Source: Nocardia acididurans
GTDB taxonomy: Bacteria > Actinomycetota > Actinomycetes > Mycobacteriales > Mycobacteriaceae
NCBI RefSeq assembly: GCF_016741815.1
Contig: NZ_JAERRJ010000007.1
Coordinates: 310,001-374,000, forward strand
Length of the DNA: 64,000 bases
Direction of reading: 5' to 3'
Part shown: in pieces, positions 8,690 through 17,022 of the stretch
Layout: the number at the start of each line of letters is the position of its first letter
Position numbering within the stretch: the first letter of the stretch is position 1
Notes under the pieces: model-generated
What the model saw: the letters and a program-made list of their open reading frames with translations, nothing else
Database searches by the model: none
What the model was told of the DNA's origin: nothing
Program-made: the position numbers and the translations under genes

Positions 8690-9172
8690 TCAGACGCCCG
8701 CGGTCTCCTTGTTCAGCACCACGGTGTCCGCCGCACCGTCGGACTTCTCGCCATTGCGGCTGACCAGGTAGCGGCCCAGCGCCACACCGGCCACGGCGGG
8801 CACGAAGATCAGCAGGATGATGAACGAGGCCGCGGAGGTGACCTCGAACAGCAGTCCGTTGTCGCCCAGGTCGAACTTGGGCACGAAGTCCAGGATCCAG
8901 GCCACGACGCCGCTGCCGAGCCCGCCGGCCAGACCGGCGTACAGCCAGCGCATGGTGAGATCGGCGCCGCGATCGGGATCGGCATTGGCCCGGCGGTCGG
9001 CCTGCCCGTCCAGCACACCCCAGGTGATGACGGCTGCGAGCAGCACGATCAGGCACAGTATCCGCAGCCAGGAACCGGCGGTCGGCAAATACACCATGGC
9101 GAAGCCGAGCACGGTTCGCAGCACCACGGTCAGCGCCCCGAGACCTACGGCACGCAACACCCACGCATTCAT
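8690..9172 (-). CDS. B-4DMT family membrane protein (Rv2536-like)
   Basis: This 160-residue protein has four predicted membrane segments: about 5-24, 28-50, 75-95 and 115-138. It matches the family called B-4DMT (small multidrug transporter-like) in mycobacteria, where it also sits beside aro genes and pepQ. Transport activity is a family label only. I chose ATG 9172 (MNAWVLRAVG) because AAGGTGAT, a good ribosome site, lies just upstream; the in-frame GTG at 9181 would lie inside that site. It is convergent with aroB and shares a terminator with it. Confidence 0.8.
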   Translation of the reverse strand: MNAWVLRAVGLGALTVVLRTVLGFAMVYLPTAGSWLRILCLIVLLAAVITWGVLDGQADRRANADPDRGADLTMRWLYAGLAGGLGSGVVAWILDFVPKFDLGDNGLLFEVTSAASFIILLIFVPAVAGVALGRYLVSRNGEKSDGAADTVVLNKETAGV

Positions 9173-9251
9173 GGGGATCACCTTAACCTGTCGCAGTCGA
9201 TCACAGAATTGAAACCCGTTCCAGAAATTGAATCCGGCGCCGGGCCGCCGG

Positions 9252-10079
9252 TCACTCGGCCAGCGCGGCGATCATGGCCTCGTGCGGCGCGGGCTTGCCG
9301 GTGAACTGCTCGACCTGCCCGTAGGCCTGGTTCAGCAGCATCTCCAGACCGCTGATGACGGTATTGCCCGCCCGGCCGACCGCTTCCGCGAGCGGGGTGG
9401 GCCACGGGTTGTAGATGGCGTCGAGGACCACCGGCGCCACCGCGATCGAATCCGCCACGGGCGCAGCACCGGCGGACGGCACCGTGCTGACCACCGCGTC
9501 GACATCGGAGCACACGAAAAGCAGTGTCTCCGGGTCGAAGTCGATGACCTCCGCCGAAAGACCAAGGCGCTCGGCCAGATCCAGCGTGTCCGCCGCCCGC
9601 CCCCGGTCCCGCGCCACGATGGTCAGCGTATGCGCGCCCAGTTCGGCCAGCGCCAGAATCGCGGGCCGCGCGGTACCGCCCGCGCCGACCACGACCGCCC
9701 GCTCGACCTGCTCGACTCCCCCGCCCTGCAGTGCGCCGCGCACGCCGTCCACATCGGTGCAGTCCGCACGCCAGCCGGTGTCGGTGCGCACCAGGGTGTT
9801 CGCCGATCCGACCAGTTCGGCCCGGTCGGTGCGCTCGTCGGCGTACTCGAGCGCGGCGACCTTGCCCGGCATGGTCACCGACAGCCCGACCCATTCCGGC
9901 CCGAGCCCGTCCACCAGTCCGGGCAGCTGCTCCCCGGTGCATTCGATGCGCTCATAGGTCCAGTCGAGCCCGAGCGCGCGGTAGGCCGCGAGATGCAGTT
10001 GCGGCGAACGGGAATGCGAGATCGGGCTGCCCAGTACGGCCGCCTTGCGAATGTCACCGTCCACTGTCGAGAATCCCAC
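9252..10079 (-). CDS. aroE: shikimate dehydrogenase
   Basis: This 275-residue enzyme reduces 3-dehydroshikimate to shikimate with NADPH. Substrate-binding residues are in GSPISHSRSPQLH (SxS motif) and LSVTMPGKVAA (catalytic Lys in the MPGK variant). The Rossmann loop is VVVGAGGTARPAI, and the C-terminal part has DAIYNPWPTPL and ISGLEMLLNQA. The NRT phosphate-clamp region reads VARDRGRA, so cofactor choice is not certain. Its start overlaps the mltG 3' end by 26 bp, placing it last in the leftward alaS-ruvX-mltG-aroE operon. Confidence 0.93.
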   Translation of the reverse strand: MGFSTVDGDIRKAAVLGSPISHSRSPQLHLAAYRALGLDWTYERIECTGEQLPGLVDGLGPEWVGLSVTMPGKVAALEYADERTDRAELVGSANTLVRTDTGWRADCTDVDGVRGALQGGGVEQVERAVVVGAGGTARPAILALAELGAHTLTIVARDRGRAADTLDLAERLGLSAEVIDFDPETLLFVCSDVDAVVSTVPSAGAAPVADSIAVAPVVLDAIYNPWPTPLAEAVGRAGNTVISGLEMLLNQAYGQVEQFTGKPAPHEAMIAALAE

Positions 10080-11631
10080 TTTCCTGCGCTTTCTTGATGT
10101 TTCGCAGGTGCTCGTTGTAATCCTCGGTGAAGTTCGTGGTGCCCTGCTTGTCGATGGTGACGAAGTACAGCCACGGTCCGGCCGCCGGATTCTCCATGGC
10201 CTTCAACGCGTCCAGCGACGGCGAGGAGATGGGGGTGGCGGGCAGTCCGGACATGGCGTAGGTGTTCCAGGCCGTCTTGCGGGCCCGGTCGGCGTCGGTG
10301 GTGGCCACCTCGGTCTTGTCGAGGGTGTAGTTCACGGTGGAGTCGAACTGCAGCGGCTGGTCGACGGCGAGCCGGTTCACGATCACCCGCGCCACCTTCG
10401 ACATGTCCTGCGGCAGCGCCTCGCGTTCCACCAGGGAGGCGGCGACCAGCGTGTCGTAGGGGCTGAGCCCGTTGGACTTGCCGGACTGCAGCAGCCCGGT
10501 GACCTCGTAGCGGGCCGCGCTCTCGGTGATCAGCTGGTGCAGGATCTGCACCGCGCTGCCGCTGGGGTCGAAGTCCAGGGTGCCCGCGCTGATCAGGCCC
10601 TCGATGCGGCGGGTCGGATCGGTGACGGCCTTGACCCGGTCCATGGCCCAGGACGGCACGCCGAGTGCGGACAGATCCGCGGTGGCCCCGGCCTGGTCCA
10701 GCTGCTCGTAGGTGACGCACTTGGCGGCGGTGCCGGTGCCGACGCAGCTGGCGTCGGCGATCTTGCGGTAGATGCCCTCCTTGGGCGCGCCGGTGTGCAC
10801 GTCGCTGGAGTCGTGCAGCTGTCGGCCCTCGGAGATGACCAGGTTGCCGACCCGGGAGTCCTTGCCGACCAGGGCCGTGACGGCTTCGGCGGCGGGGCTG
10901 TGGGTGGCGATCGAGTAGTACCCGGGCTGGACCGAGTTCATCCCCGAGTTCTGTACGGCGGCTTCGTAGAAGGCCGCGCTGCTGGCCACCACGCCCTTGT
11001 CGTACATGGTCCTGGCGATCTGGGTGGCGGTGTCGCCGTCCTTCACCTGCACGACCGCGAGGGGGCCGGTGGACCCGGCGGCGAAGTCCTCGGGCGGGGT
11101 GAAGCGGTTCATGATCTTCATGGCCGCGAAACCGACTGCGCCGACGAACAATACGGCGAACACGCTGGCGATGATCAGCAGGTTGCGACGGCGGCGCTTG
11201 CGCTCGGCCGCCTTGCGGGAGGCGACGCGGGACCGCTTGGGCCGGGAGCCGCGGCCGCCGGACTTGGCCCGGCCCCCGCGTTCCCGGTCGCCGCCGCGGC
11301 CGCGTGCGGGCCGCTCGGCGGTTTCCTCGCGACGGCCGACCCGCCGGGGTGCGGGCTCCTCGCTACGTCGCGCCGCACCGCGCCGGGGTGCGGGCTCGTC
11401 GAGGTATTCGTCCTCGTCGTAGAGCTCGTCGTCGTCGGTGTAGCGCCCCGGCTGACCGGCGTAGCGTCCGTCGTCCTCGGCGAACTGCTCGTCGTCATCG
11501 GTGTAGCGCGGGATGACAGTGGTGTCGTCCTCGTAGTCGTCCGCGTCGGCCCAGTCCACGTCGTCCCGGCGATAGCGGCGTTCCGCGTTCTGCCGGTAGC
11601 GTTCCTCGGCTCGCGTCCAACGGTCGGTCAT
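10054..11631 (-). CDS. mltG: endolytic transglycosylase MltG (YceG-like)
   Basis: This 525-residue inner-membrane enzyme cuts nascent glycan strands and limits peptidoglycan length. Residues 1-150 are a charged, disordered cytosolic region rich in Asp/Glu/Tyr then Arg (RGRGGDRERGG). A single membrane segment follows at about 150-172 (LLIIASVFAVLFVGAVGFAA). The extracytoplasmic YceG domain runs from about 190 to the end; it includes LVAASLVEREALPQDMSKVARVIVNRL with the family's catalytic Glu, and NTYAMSGLPATPISSPSLDALKA near the C-terminus. The acidic/Arg N-terminal tail is typical of Nocardia/Mycobacterium versions. It starts inside the ruvX stop (ATGA). Confidence 0.93.
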   Translation of the reverse strand: MTDRWTRAEERYRQNAERRYRRDDVDWADADDYEDDTTVIPRYTDDDEQFAEDDGRYAGQPGRYTDDDELYDEDEYLDEPAPRRGAARRSEEPAPRRVGRREETAERPARGRGGDRERGGRAKSGGRGSRPKRSRVASRKAAERKRRRRNLLIIASVFAVLFVGAVGFAAMKIMNRFTPPEDFAAGSTGPLAVVQVKDGDTATQIARTMYDKGVVASSAAFYEAAVQNSGMNSVQPGYYSIATHSPAAEAVTALVGKDSRVGNLVISEGRQLHDSSDVHTGAPKEGIYRKIADASCVGTGTAAKCVTYEQLDQAGATADLSALGVPSWAMDRVKAVTDPTRRIEGLISAGTLDFDPSGSAVQILHQLITESAARYEVTGLLQSGKSNGLSPYDTLVAASLVEREALPQDMSKVARVIVNRLAVDQPLQFDSTVNYTLDKTEVATTDADRARKTAWNTYAMSGLPATPISSPSLDALKAMENPAAGPWLYFVTIDKQGTTNFTEDYNEHLRNIKKAQESGILDSGR

Positions 11632-12200
11632 GCATCATCCTCGCGCGGCTTCAACTGCGAACTCCGTTCGTCCAACCATCCCTGCAGGATCGATACGGCG
11701 GCCGCTTGATCGATGACCTGCCGCTGCCCGCGAGCGCGAACTCCGCTGTCCCGCAACGCGCGTGCAGCAGACACCGTAGTCAAACGTTCGTCGGAAAGTC
11801 GCACCGGCACCGGTGCGATCAGGCTCCGCAAACGGCCCGCGAAGGTGGCCGCCAGCTTAGCCGAAGACCCGCTCTCCCCGCGTAAGGTGCGCGGCAGGCC
11901 GACGATCACTTCCACGGCCTCGTACTCCCGCACAATCTCGGCAATTCTTTCGAGGTCGGGAGCGAGCTCACCGGGGCGCACCTTCTTGGCGCGCGGCACG
12001 GTTTCCACGGGCGTGGCGAGAACGCCGTCGGGGTCGCTGGAGGCGACACCGACGCGGACGGTGCCCACATCGATGCCGATACGCCGTCCACGCCCCGGAT
12101 CATCCTCGCAATTGGGACGATCCGCAGTGAATTGCCGTGGTGATTTATCCGAGGCGGCGCTGTGGCCGCCCGGCGTGTCCGAAGAGTCGGCGGCCATCAC
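11628..12200 (-). CDS. ruvX: Holliday junction resolvase-like RuvX/YqgF
   Basis: A 190-residue RNase H-fold protein. After a disordered 38-residue leader comes RIGIDVGTVRVGVASSD with the first catalytic Asp, then VEVIVGLPRTLRGE, and LSDERLTTVSAARAL with the conserved Glu. YqgF family members act in pre-16S rRNA 5'-end processing and possibly recombination. The reading frame opens at GTG 12200, followed at once by ATG 12197, both overlapping the alaS stop. Its own stop overlaps the mltG start. Confidence 0.93.
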   Translation of the reverse strand: MMAADSSDTPGGHSAASDKSPRQFTADRPNCEDDPGRGRRIGIDVGTVRVGVASSDPDGVLATPVETVPRAKKVRPGELAPDLERIAEIVREYEAVEVIVGLPRTLRGESGSSAKLAATFAGRLRSLIAPVPVRLSDERLTTVSAARALRDSGVRARGQRQVIDQAAAVSILQGWLDERSSQLKPREDDA

Positions 12201-14866
12201 CCGGCGAGCTCGGCCACCCGTGCGCGCACCGCGGCCAGACCGGCCTCGATTCCCGAGGGATCCGAGCCCGCGCCCTGCGCCATCTCGGGCTTGCCGCCAC
12301 CGCGGCCGGAGATGCTCGGGCCGAAGGCACCGACCAGATCACCGGCCTTGAAGCCGAGGTCCTGCGCGGCCTTGGACACTGCCACCACGAACGGCACCTT
12401 GCCGTCGGCATTGCCGAGCAGCACCACGATGGCGGGCTCGGAACCCAAGCGGCCCTTGATATCCGACACCAGGGTGCGCAGATCGCCCGCGCCCACGCCC
12501 GCCGGCGCGGCCTCGGCCACCAGCAGCACCTTGCCGAGGCGGTGCGCCCGCTCGACGAAACCACCGGCCGACGACAGCACCGCCGCCATCTTGGTGCGCT
12601 CGAGTTCCTTCTCGGCCGCCTTGAGCCGCTCGACGAGCTGCTCGACGCGCGCGGGCACCTCCTCCGACGGCACCTTCAGCGAGGACGCCACACCGGCCAG
12701 CAGCGCCCGCTCCTTGGCCAGGTACCTGTAGGAGTCCAGGCCCACGAACGCCTCGACACGCCGCACACCGGAACCGACCGACGCCTCACCCAGCAGGGTG
12801 ATCGGGCCGATCTGCGCGGACGCCTCGACATGCGTGCCGCCGCACAGTTCCATGGAGAACGGTCCGCCGATCTCCACGACGCGCACCTCGTCGCCGTAGT
12901 TCTCGCCGAACAGCGCCATCGCGCCCATCTTCTTCGCCGACGGCAGGTCGGTGACGAAGGTGTTCACCGGGAAGTTCTCGGCGACAGCGTCATTGGAGAT
13001 GGCCTCGATATCGGCCTTCTGCTGTTCGGACAGCTGGCCCTGCCAGTTGAAGTCGAAGCGCAGGTAGCCCGGCTTGTTCATGGAGCCGGCCTGAACGGCG
13101 TTGGGGCCCAGCACCTGTCGCAGCGCCGCGTGCACCATGTGGGTGCCGGAGTGGCCCTGGGTCGCGCCGCGCCGCCAGGACGGATCGACCTGCGCGAGCA
13201 CGGTGTCGCCCTCGACGATCTGGCCCGCCTCGACGGTGGACTTGTGCACCCACAGCTTCTTGGCGATCTTCTGCACGTCGTTGACGTGCACCTTGAGCCC
13301 GGCCGAGGACACGATGGAGCCGCGGTCGGCGATCTGGCCGCCGGATTCGGCATAGAGCGGGCTGCGGTCCAGGATGACCTCGACCTCGGAGCCCTCCTCG
13401 GCCACCGGCACCCGCACGCCGTCCTTGAGCAGCGCGAGAACCGTTGCCTCGGTGGCGAGTTCGTCGAAGCCGGTGAACTCGGTGGGGCCGCGATCGACGA
13501 ATTCCTTGTAGATCGACAGGTCGGCGTGCGCGTGCTTGCGCGCGGCGGCGTCGGCCTTGGCGCGGGCGCGCTGCTCGGCCATGAGCGAGCGGAAGCCGTC
13601 CTCGTCCACGGAAAGCCCTGCCTCGGAAGCCATTTCGAGGGTCAGGTCGATCGGGAAACCGTAGGTGTCGTGCAGCGTGAACGCCTCGGAACCGGCAAGT
13701 GTCTTGCCGCCCTTGGCTTTCACCTCGGAGACCGCGTCGTCGAACAGCTTGGAGCCGGTGTTGAGCGTCTTGAGGAACGCCGTCTCCTCGCCGACCGCCA
13801 CGGTTTCGATGCGCTTGAAGTCGGTGGCCAGCTCCGGGTACGACGGCGACATGAGCTCGCTGACGACCTTCATGAATTCGGCCATCACCGGCTTGTCGGC
13901 GCCGAGCAGACGGGCCGAGCGCACGATCCGGCGCAGCAGGCGGCGCAGCACGTAGCCACGGCCGTCGTTGCCGGGGTTCACGCCGTCGGCGATGAGCATG
14001 GCGGAGCTGCGGACGTGGTCGGCGATCACGCGGAAGCGCACGTCGTCGGTGTGCTCGACACCGTAGGAGCGGCCGGTCAGTTCCTCGGCCTTGTCGATGA
14101 TCGGGCGCAGCAGATCGGTCTCGTAGACGTTCTCCACGCCCTGCAGCAGCATGGCGACGCGCTCGACGCCCATGCCGGTGTCGATGTTCTTCTTGGGCAG
14201 GGAGCCGATCGGCGGGAACCCGAGCTTGGGGCTCTGGTCGCCGCGGATGTCCTGCATGAAGACCAGGTTCCAGATCTCCAGGTAGCGATCCTCGTCGGCG
14301 ACCGGGCCGCCCTCTTTACCGTAGGCGGGGCCGCGGTCGTAGTAGATCTCCGAGCAGGGACCGCCGGGACCGGGCACGCCCATATCCCAGTAGTTGTCCT
14401 TGCCGTCACGGAACTGGATGCGCTCCTGCGGAATTCCCGCCACGCGCGCCCAGATCTCGGCGGCCTCCGGATCGGATTCGTAGGCGGTGACCCAGATGCG
14501 CTCGGGATCGAACCCGAAGCCGCCGTCCTCCTGCGACTTGGTGATCAGCTCCCAGGCGAGGGTGATGGCCCCCTCCTTGAAGTAGTCACCGAAGGAGAAG
14601 TTGCCCGCCATCTGGAAGAACGTATTGTGCCGGGTGGTGACGCCGACCTCTTCGATATCGCCGGTGCGCACGCACTTCTGCACGCTGGTCGCCCGGGAGT
14701 AGGGCGGTGCCTCCTGGCCCAGGAAGTACGGCTTGAACTGGACCATGCCCGCATTGACGAACAGCAGGTTGGGGTCGGGCAGGACCAGCGAGGCACTGGG
14801 TACCTCGGTGTGTCCGGCACGAACGAAATGCTCCAGGAAGCGCCGTCGAATCTCGTGGGTCTGCAC
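12197..14866 (-). CDS. alaS: alanyl-tRNA synthetase
   Basis: This 889-residue class II synthetase charges tRNA-Ala. Visible parts: N-terminal catalytic core starting MQTHEIRRRFLEHFV with RATSVQKCVRTGDIEEVG, the editing/zinc motifs HSGTHMVHAAL (HxxxH) and CGGTHVEAS (CxxxH), and the C-Ala region at the end. Length is normal. It starts the leftward alaS-ruvX-mltG-aroE operon and is divergent from the acetyltransferase. No T-box leader is visible in the 53-bp gap. Confidence 0.97.
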   Translation of the reverse strand: MQTHEIRRRFLEHFVRAGHTEVPSASLVLPDPNLLFVNAGMVQFKPYFLGQEAPPYSRATSVQKCVRTGDIEEVGVTTRHNTFFQMAGNFSFGDYFKEGAITLAWELITKSQEDGGFGFDPERIWVTAYESDPEAAEIWARVAGIPQERIQFRDGKDNYWDMGVPGPGGPCSEIYYDRGPAYGKEGGPVADEDRYLEIWNLVFMQDIRGDQSPKLGFPPIGSLPKKNIDTGMGVERVAMLLQGVENVYETDLLRPIIDKAEELTGRSYGVEHTDDVRFRVIADHVRSSAMLIADGVNPGNDGRGYVLRRLLRRIVRSARLLGADKPVMAEFMKVVSELMSPSYPELATDFKRIETVAVGEETAFLKTLNTGSKLFDDAVSEVKAKGGKTLAGSEAFTLHDTYGFPIDLTLEMASEAGLSVDEDGFRSLMAEQRARAKADAAARKHAHADLSIYKEFVDRGPTEFTGFDELATEATVLALLKDGVRVPVAEEGSEVEVILDRSPLYAESGGQIADRGSIVSSAGLKVHVNDVQKIAKKLWVHKSTVEAGQIVEGDTVLAQVDPSWRRGATQGHSGTHMVHAALRQVLGPNAVQAGSMNKPGYLRFDFNWQGQLSEQQKADIEAISNDAVAENFPVNTFVTDLPSAKKMGAMALFGENYGDEVRVVEIGGPFSMELCGGTHVEASAQIGPITLLGEASVGSGVRRVEAFVGLDSYRYLAKERALLAGVASSLKVPSEEVPARVEQLVERLKAAEKELERTKMAAVLSSAGGFVERAHRLGKVLLVAEAAPAGVGAGDLRTLVSDIKGRLGSEPAIVVLLGNADGKVPFVVAVSKAAQDLGFKAGDLVGAFGPSISGRGGGKPEMAQGAGSDPSGIEAGLAAVRARVAELAG

Positions 14867-14937
14867 GGGTATCCAGCCTACCGGCTGCGATCCACCGAGT
14901 TTCCGCCGACCACCGGGCCGTGGCTACCATCGCCGAA

Positions 14938-15591
14938 GTGACTGTGATCCCGGACCCATCCCAGCCGTTCCCGCTCCCGCACGCACACCGGACGGTCTTC
15001 CTGAAACCGCATGTGGAATCGGAGAACATCGAGGTCGGTGACTACACGTACTTCGATGATCCGGAGTTCGCGACCGAGTTCGAGACCCGCAATGTGCTCT
15101 ACGCCTTCGGGCCGGAGAAGTTGATCATCGGCAAATACTGCGCGATCGCCACCGGCACCCGGTTCATCATGGCCGGGGCCAATCACGCCACCCAGGGCGT
15201 GTCCACCTTCCCGTTCACCATCTTCGGCGGCACCTGGGCCGACGAGACCATGGACATCATCACCTCGATTCCGTCCAAGGGTGACACCGTCGTCGGCAAC
15301 GACGTGTGGTTCGGCTACAACACGCTGATCATGCCGGGCGTCACCATCGGCGACGGCGCGATCATCGCCACCGGCGCCGTGGTCACCGCGGATGTGCCGC
15401 CGTACGCGATCGTCGGCGGCAATCCGGCGCGGGTGGCCAAGCAGCGCTACTCGGATGCGGACGTGGCGCGACTGCTGCGGGCCGCGTGGTGGAACTGGCC
15501 CGTCGAGCTCGTCACCGAGCACGTCCGCGCGATCATGAGCGGCACCCCCGCGGAGATCGAGCGGATCGCCCGGGAGAACGGCGTGATCTGA
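14938..15591 (+). CDS. hexapeptide-repeat O-acetyltransferase (XAT/Vat-like)
   Basis: This 217-residue left-handed beta-helix acetyltransferase belongs to the xenobiotic acetyltransferase group (CatB/Vat). Hexapeptide turns are clear in IGKYCAIATGT, VVGNDVWFGYNTLIMPGVTIGDGAIIATGAVVTADVPPYAIVGGNPARV. A catalytic His is expected in MAGANHATQG. Members acetylate chloramphenicol or streptogramins, but many are uncharacterised, so resistance is not implied. GTG 14938 (VTVIPDPSQ) was preferred; GTG 14920 would add six residues. It is convergent with kshA, with a six-base gap. Confidence 0.85.
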   Translation: MTVIPDPSQPFPLPHAHRTVFLKPHVESENIEVGDYTYFDDPEFATEFETRNVLYAFGPEKLIIGKYCAIATGTRFIMAGANHATQGVSTFPFTIFGGTWADETMDIITSIPSKGDTVVGNDVWFGYNTLIMPGVTIGDGAIIATGAVVTADVPPYAIVGGNPARVAKQRYSDADVARLLRAAWWNWPVELVTEHVRAIMSGTPAEIERIARENGVI

Positions 15592-15597
15592 GCCGAC

Positions 15598-16818
15598 TCA
15601 GCCGAGGGCGGCCGGTTCCGGTTGCTGCTGTTCCTGCGCCTCGCGCTCGTGTTTCCGCCGCAGGTTCTCGGCCACCTCGGCCTCCCATGCCTCATTGGCC
15701 TTGGCGGTGTCGACCTCGAATTCGAAGCGCTGCACCGACTTCGGGTCGATATCGGCGACATCGACGTAGAACTGGTCGTACCAGCGACGCAGCTGGTACA
15801 CCGGCCCGTCCTCCTCGCAGAGCAGCGGGTTGTCGATCTTCGTCTTGTGCTTCCAGATCTCCACATCCTGCTGGAAGCCGACGCTGACGCCCTCGGCCAG
15901 CTGCTCGGCGAAGATCTTGACGTGCTCGTCGGGCAGATCCTTCGGCTTCTCCAGGCTGACGCCCCACATGAGCACGAACGAATCCTGCGTCACGGGATAG
16001 TGGCAGTTGATCAGCACCGTCTTGATCTCGAAGCCGCCGTAGTCGTTGAGCATCGGGTTGATCATGTACGACGGCCCGAAGTACGAGGCCTCGGAATCGA
16101 TCAGCACGTCGATACCGGTTTCGGCGGCCATGCCGATATCGGGACGCCCCTTGGTCACCAGGTACTGCGTGGCGACATGTCCTTCGAAGACATTCTTGAA
16201 GAAGGTCGGGAAGGCGTAGTGCACATAGAAGAAGTGCGCCATGTCCACCACGTTGTCGATGATCTCGCGGCAGTTCGCGCCCTCGATGAGGACCGAATTC
16301 CACTCCCACGGCGTCCAGCCCTCGGCGAGCTGCTCGATCCCGCTGCCGTCGACGGCGGTGTACGGGCCGATGGCATGCGGAATGGTCACCTCGGGCGGCG
16401 GCGGATTGCCCTCGTGGTCGTGCCAGACGAACAGCTGACCGTTGCGCTCGAGGGTGGTCCAGGTGCGGGTGCGGGCGAGCGGCGGAACGCGGCGGGCGTA
16501 CGGGATCGCCTTGCATTTGCCGTCACCGCCCCAGCGCCAGTCGTGGAACGGGCAGGCGACCTCGTCGCCCTTGATCTCACCCATGGACAGATCGCCGCCG
16601 AGATGGCGGCAGTACGCGTCCAGAACCTGCAGTTCGCCCGCGCTGTCGGCGAAGACGACGAGCTTGGTGCCGAAGGCCTTGACCGAGTGCGGCTTCCCGT
16701 CGCGGAAGCTCTCGGTCAGACCCAGGCAGTGCCAGCCCCGGGCATACCGGGCGGGCATGGCGCCCACGTCGATCTCCCGGATCTTGCCGCGCGGTCCCGG
16801 AGGTTTCGGTACATCCAT
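15598..16818 (-). CDS. kshA: 3-ketosteroid 9alpha-hydroxylase oxygenase KshA
   Basis: This 406-residue Rieske oxygenase matches KshA, which hydroxylates C9 of 3-ketosteroids and opens ring B together with KstD. Rieske cluster ligands are C70-x-H72 and C89-P-F-H92 (CPFHDWRWGGDGKC is typical of KshA). The mononuclear iron ligands are H195, H200 (DMAHFFYVH) and probably D318 (QQDVEIW). The reductase partner KshB is not in this window. The 204-bp upstream gap holds two palindromes (listed separately), so local regulation is likely. Confidence 0.92.
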   Translation of the reverse strand: MDVPKPPGPRGKIREIDVGAMPARYARGWHCLGLTESFRDGKPHSVKAFGTKLVVFADSAGELQVLDAYCRHLGGDLSMGEIKGDEVACPFHDWRWGGDGKCKAIPYARRVPPLARTRTWTTLERNGQLFVWHDHEGNPPPPEVTIPHAIGPYTAVDGSGIEQLAEGWTPWEWNSVLIEGANCREIIDNVVDMAHFFYVHYAFPTFFKNVFEGHVATQYLVTKGRPDIGMAAETGIDVLIDSEASYFGPSYMINPMLNDYGGFEIKTVLINCHYPVTQDSFVLMWGVSLEKPKDLPDEHVKIFAEQLAEGVSVGFQQDVEIWKHKTKIDNPLLCEEDGPVYQLRRWYDQFYVDVADIDPKSVQRFEFEVDTAKANEAWEAEVAENLRRKHEREAQEQQQPEPAALG

Positions 16819-16843
16819 GGTTGTTCCCTAATTCCGTTGGAGC

Positions 16844-16953
16844 TACCCGAAGTTGGTACTCGGGTACAGGAATCAGTTGATCATGGACGTCCGCGGATTT
16901 CCTGTTTCGAGGCGAGAACCACACTCCGTGGACCACCGCATGCAACCTTGCAT
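16844..16953 (-). promoter_or_regulatory. two inverted repeats upstream of kshA
   Basis: Two palindromes lie in the kshA upstream region. TACCCGA and TCGGGTA arms flank nine bases (16844-16866), about 26 bp from the start. ATGCAA-CC-TTGCAT (16940-16953) has the 6-2-6 layout seen in TetR-type operators. Neither fits the KstR pattern TNNAACNNGTTNNA. A dedicated regulator is suggested but unidentified. The rest of the gap holds no gene. Confidence 0.35.
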
Positions 16954-17022
16954 ACAGCGCCTCGACGCATGGAACTCCTTGCCCGCCAGGCGGCTTCACC
17001 CGACGCGTTCCGCCGCGCCGGG

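Noticed and set aside
12137..14941. Very long frame antisense to alaS
   Set aside because: It is a shadow of alaS; GC-rich DNA leaves the antisense frame open.
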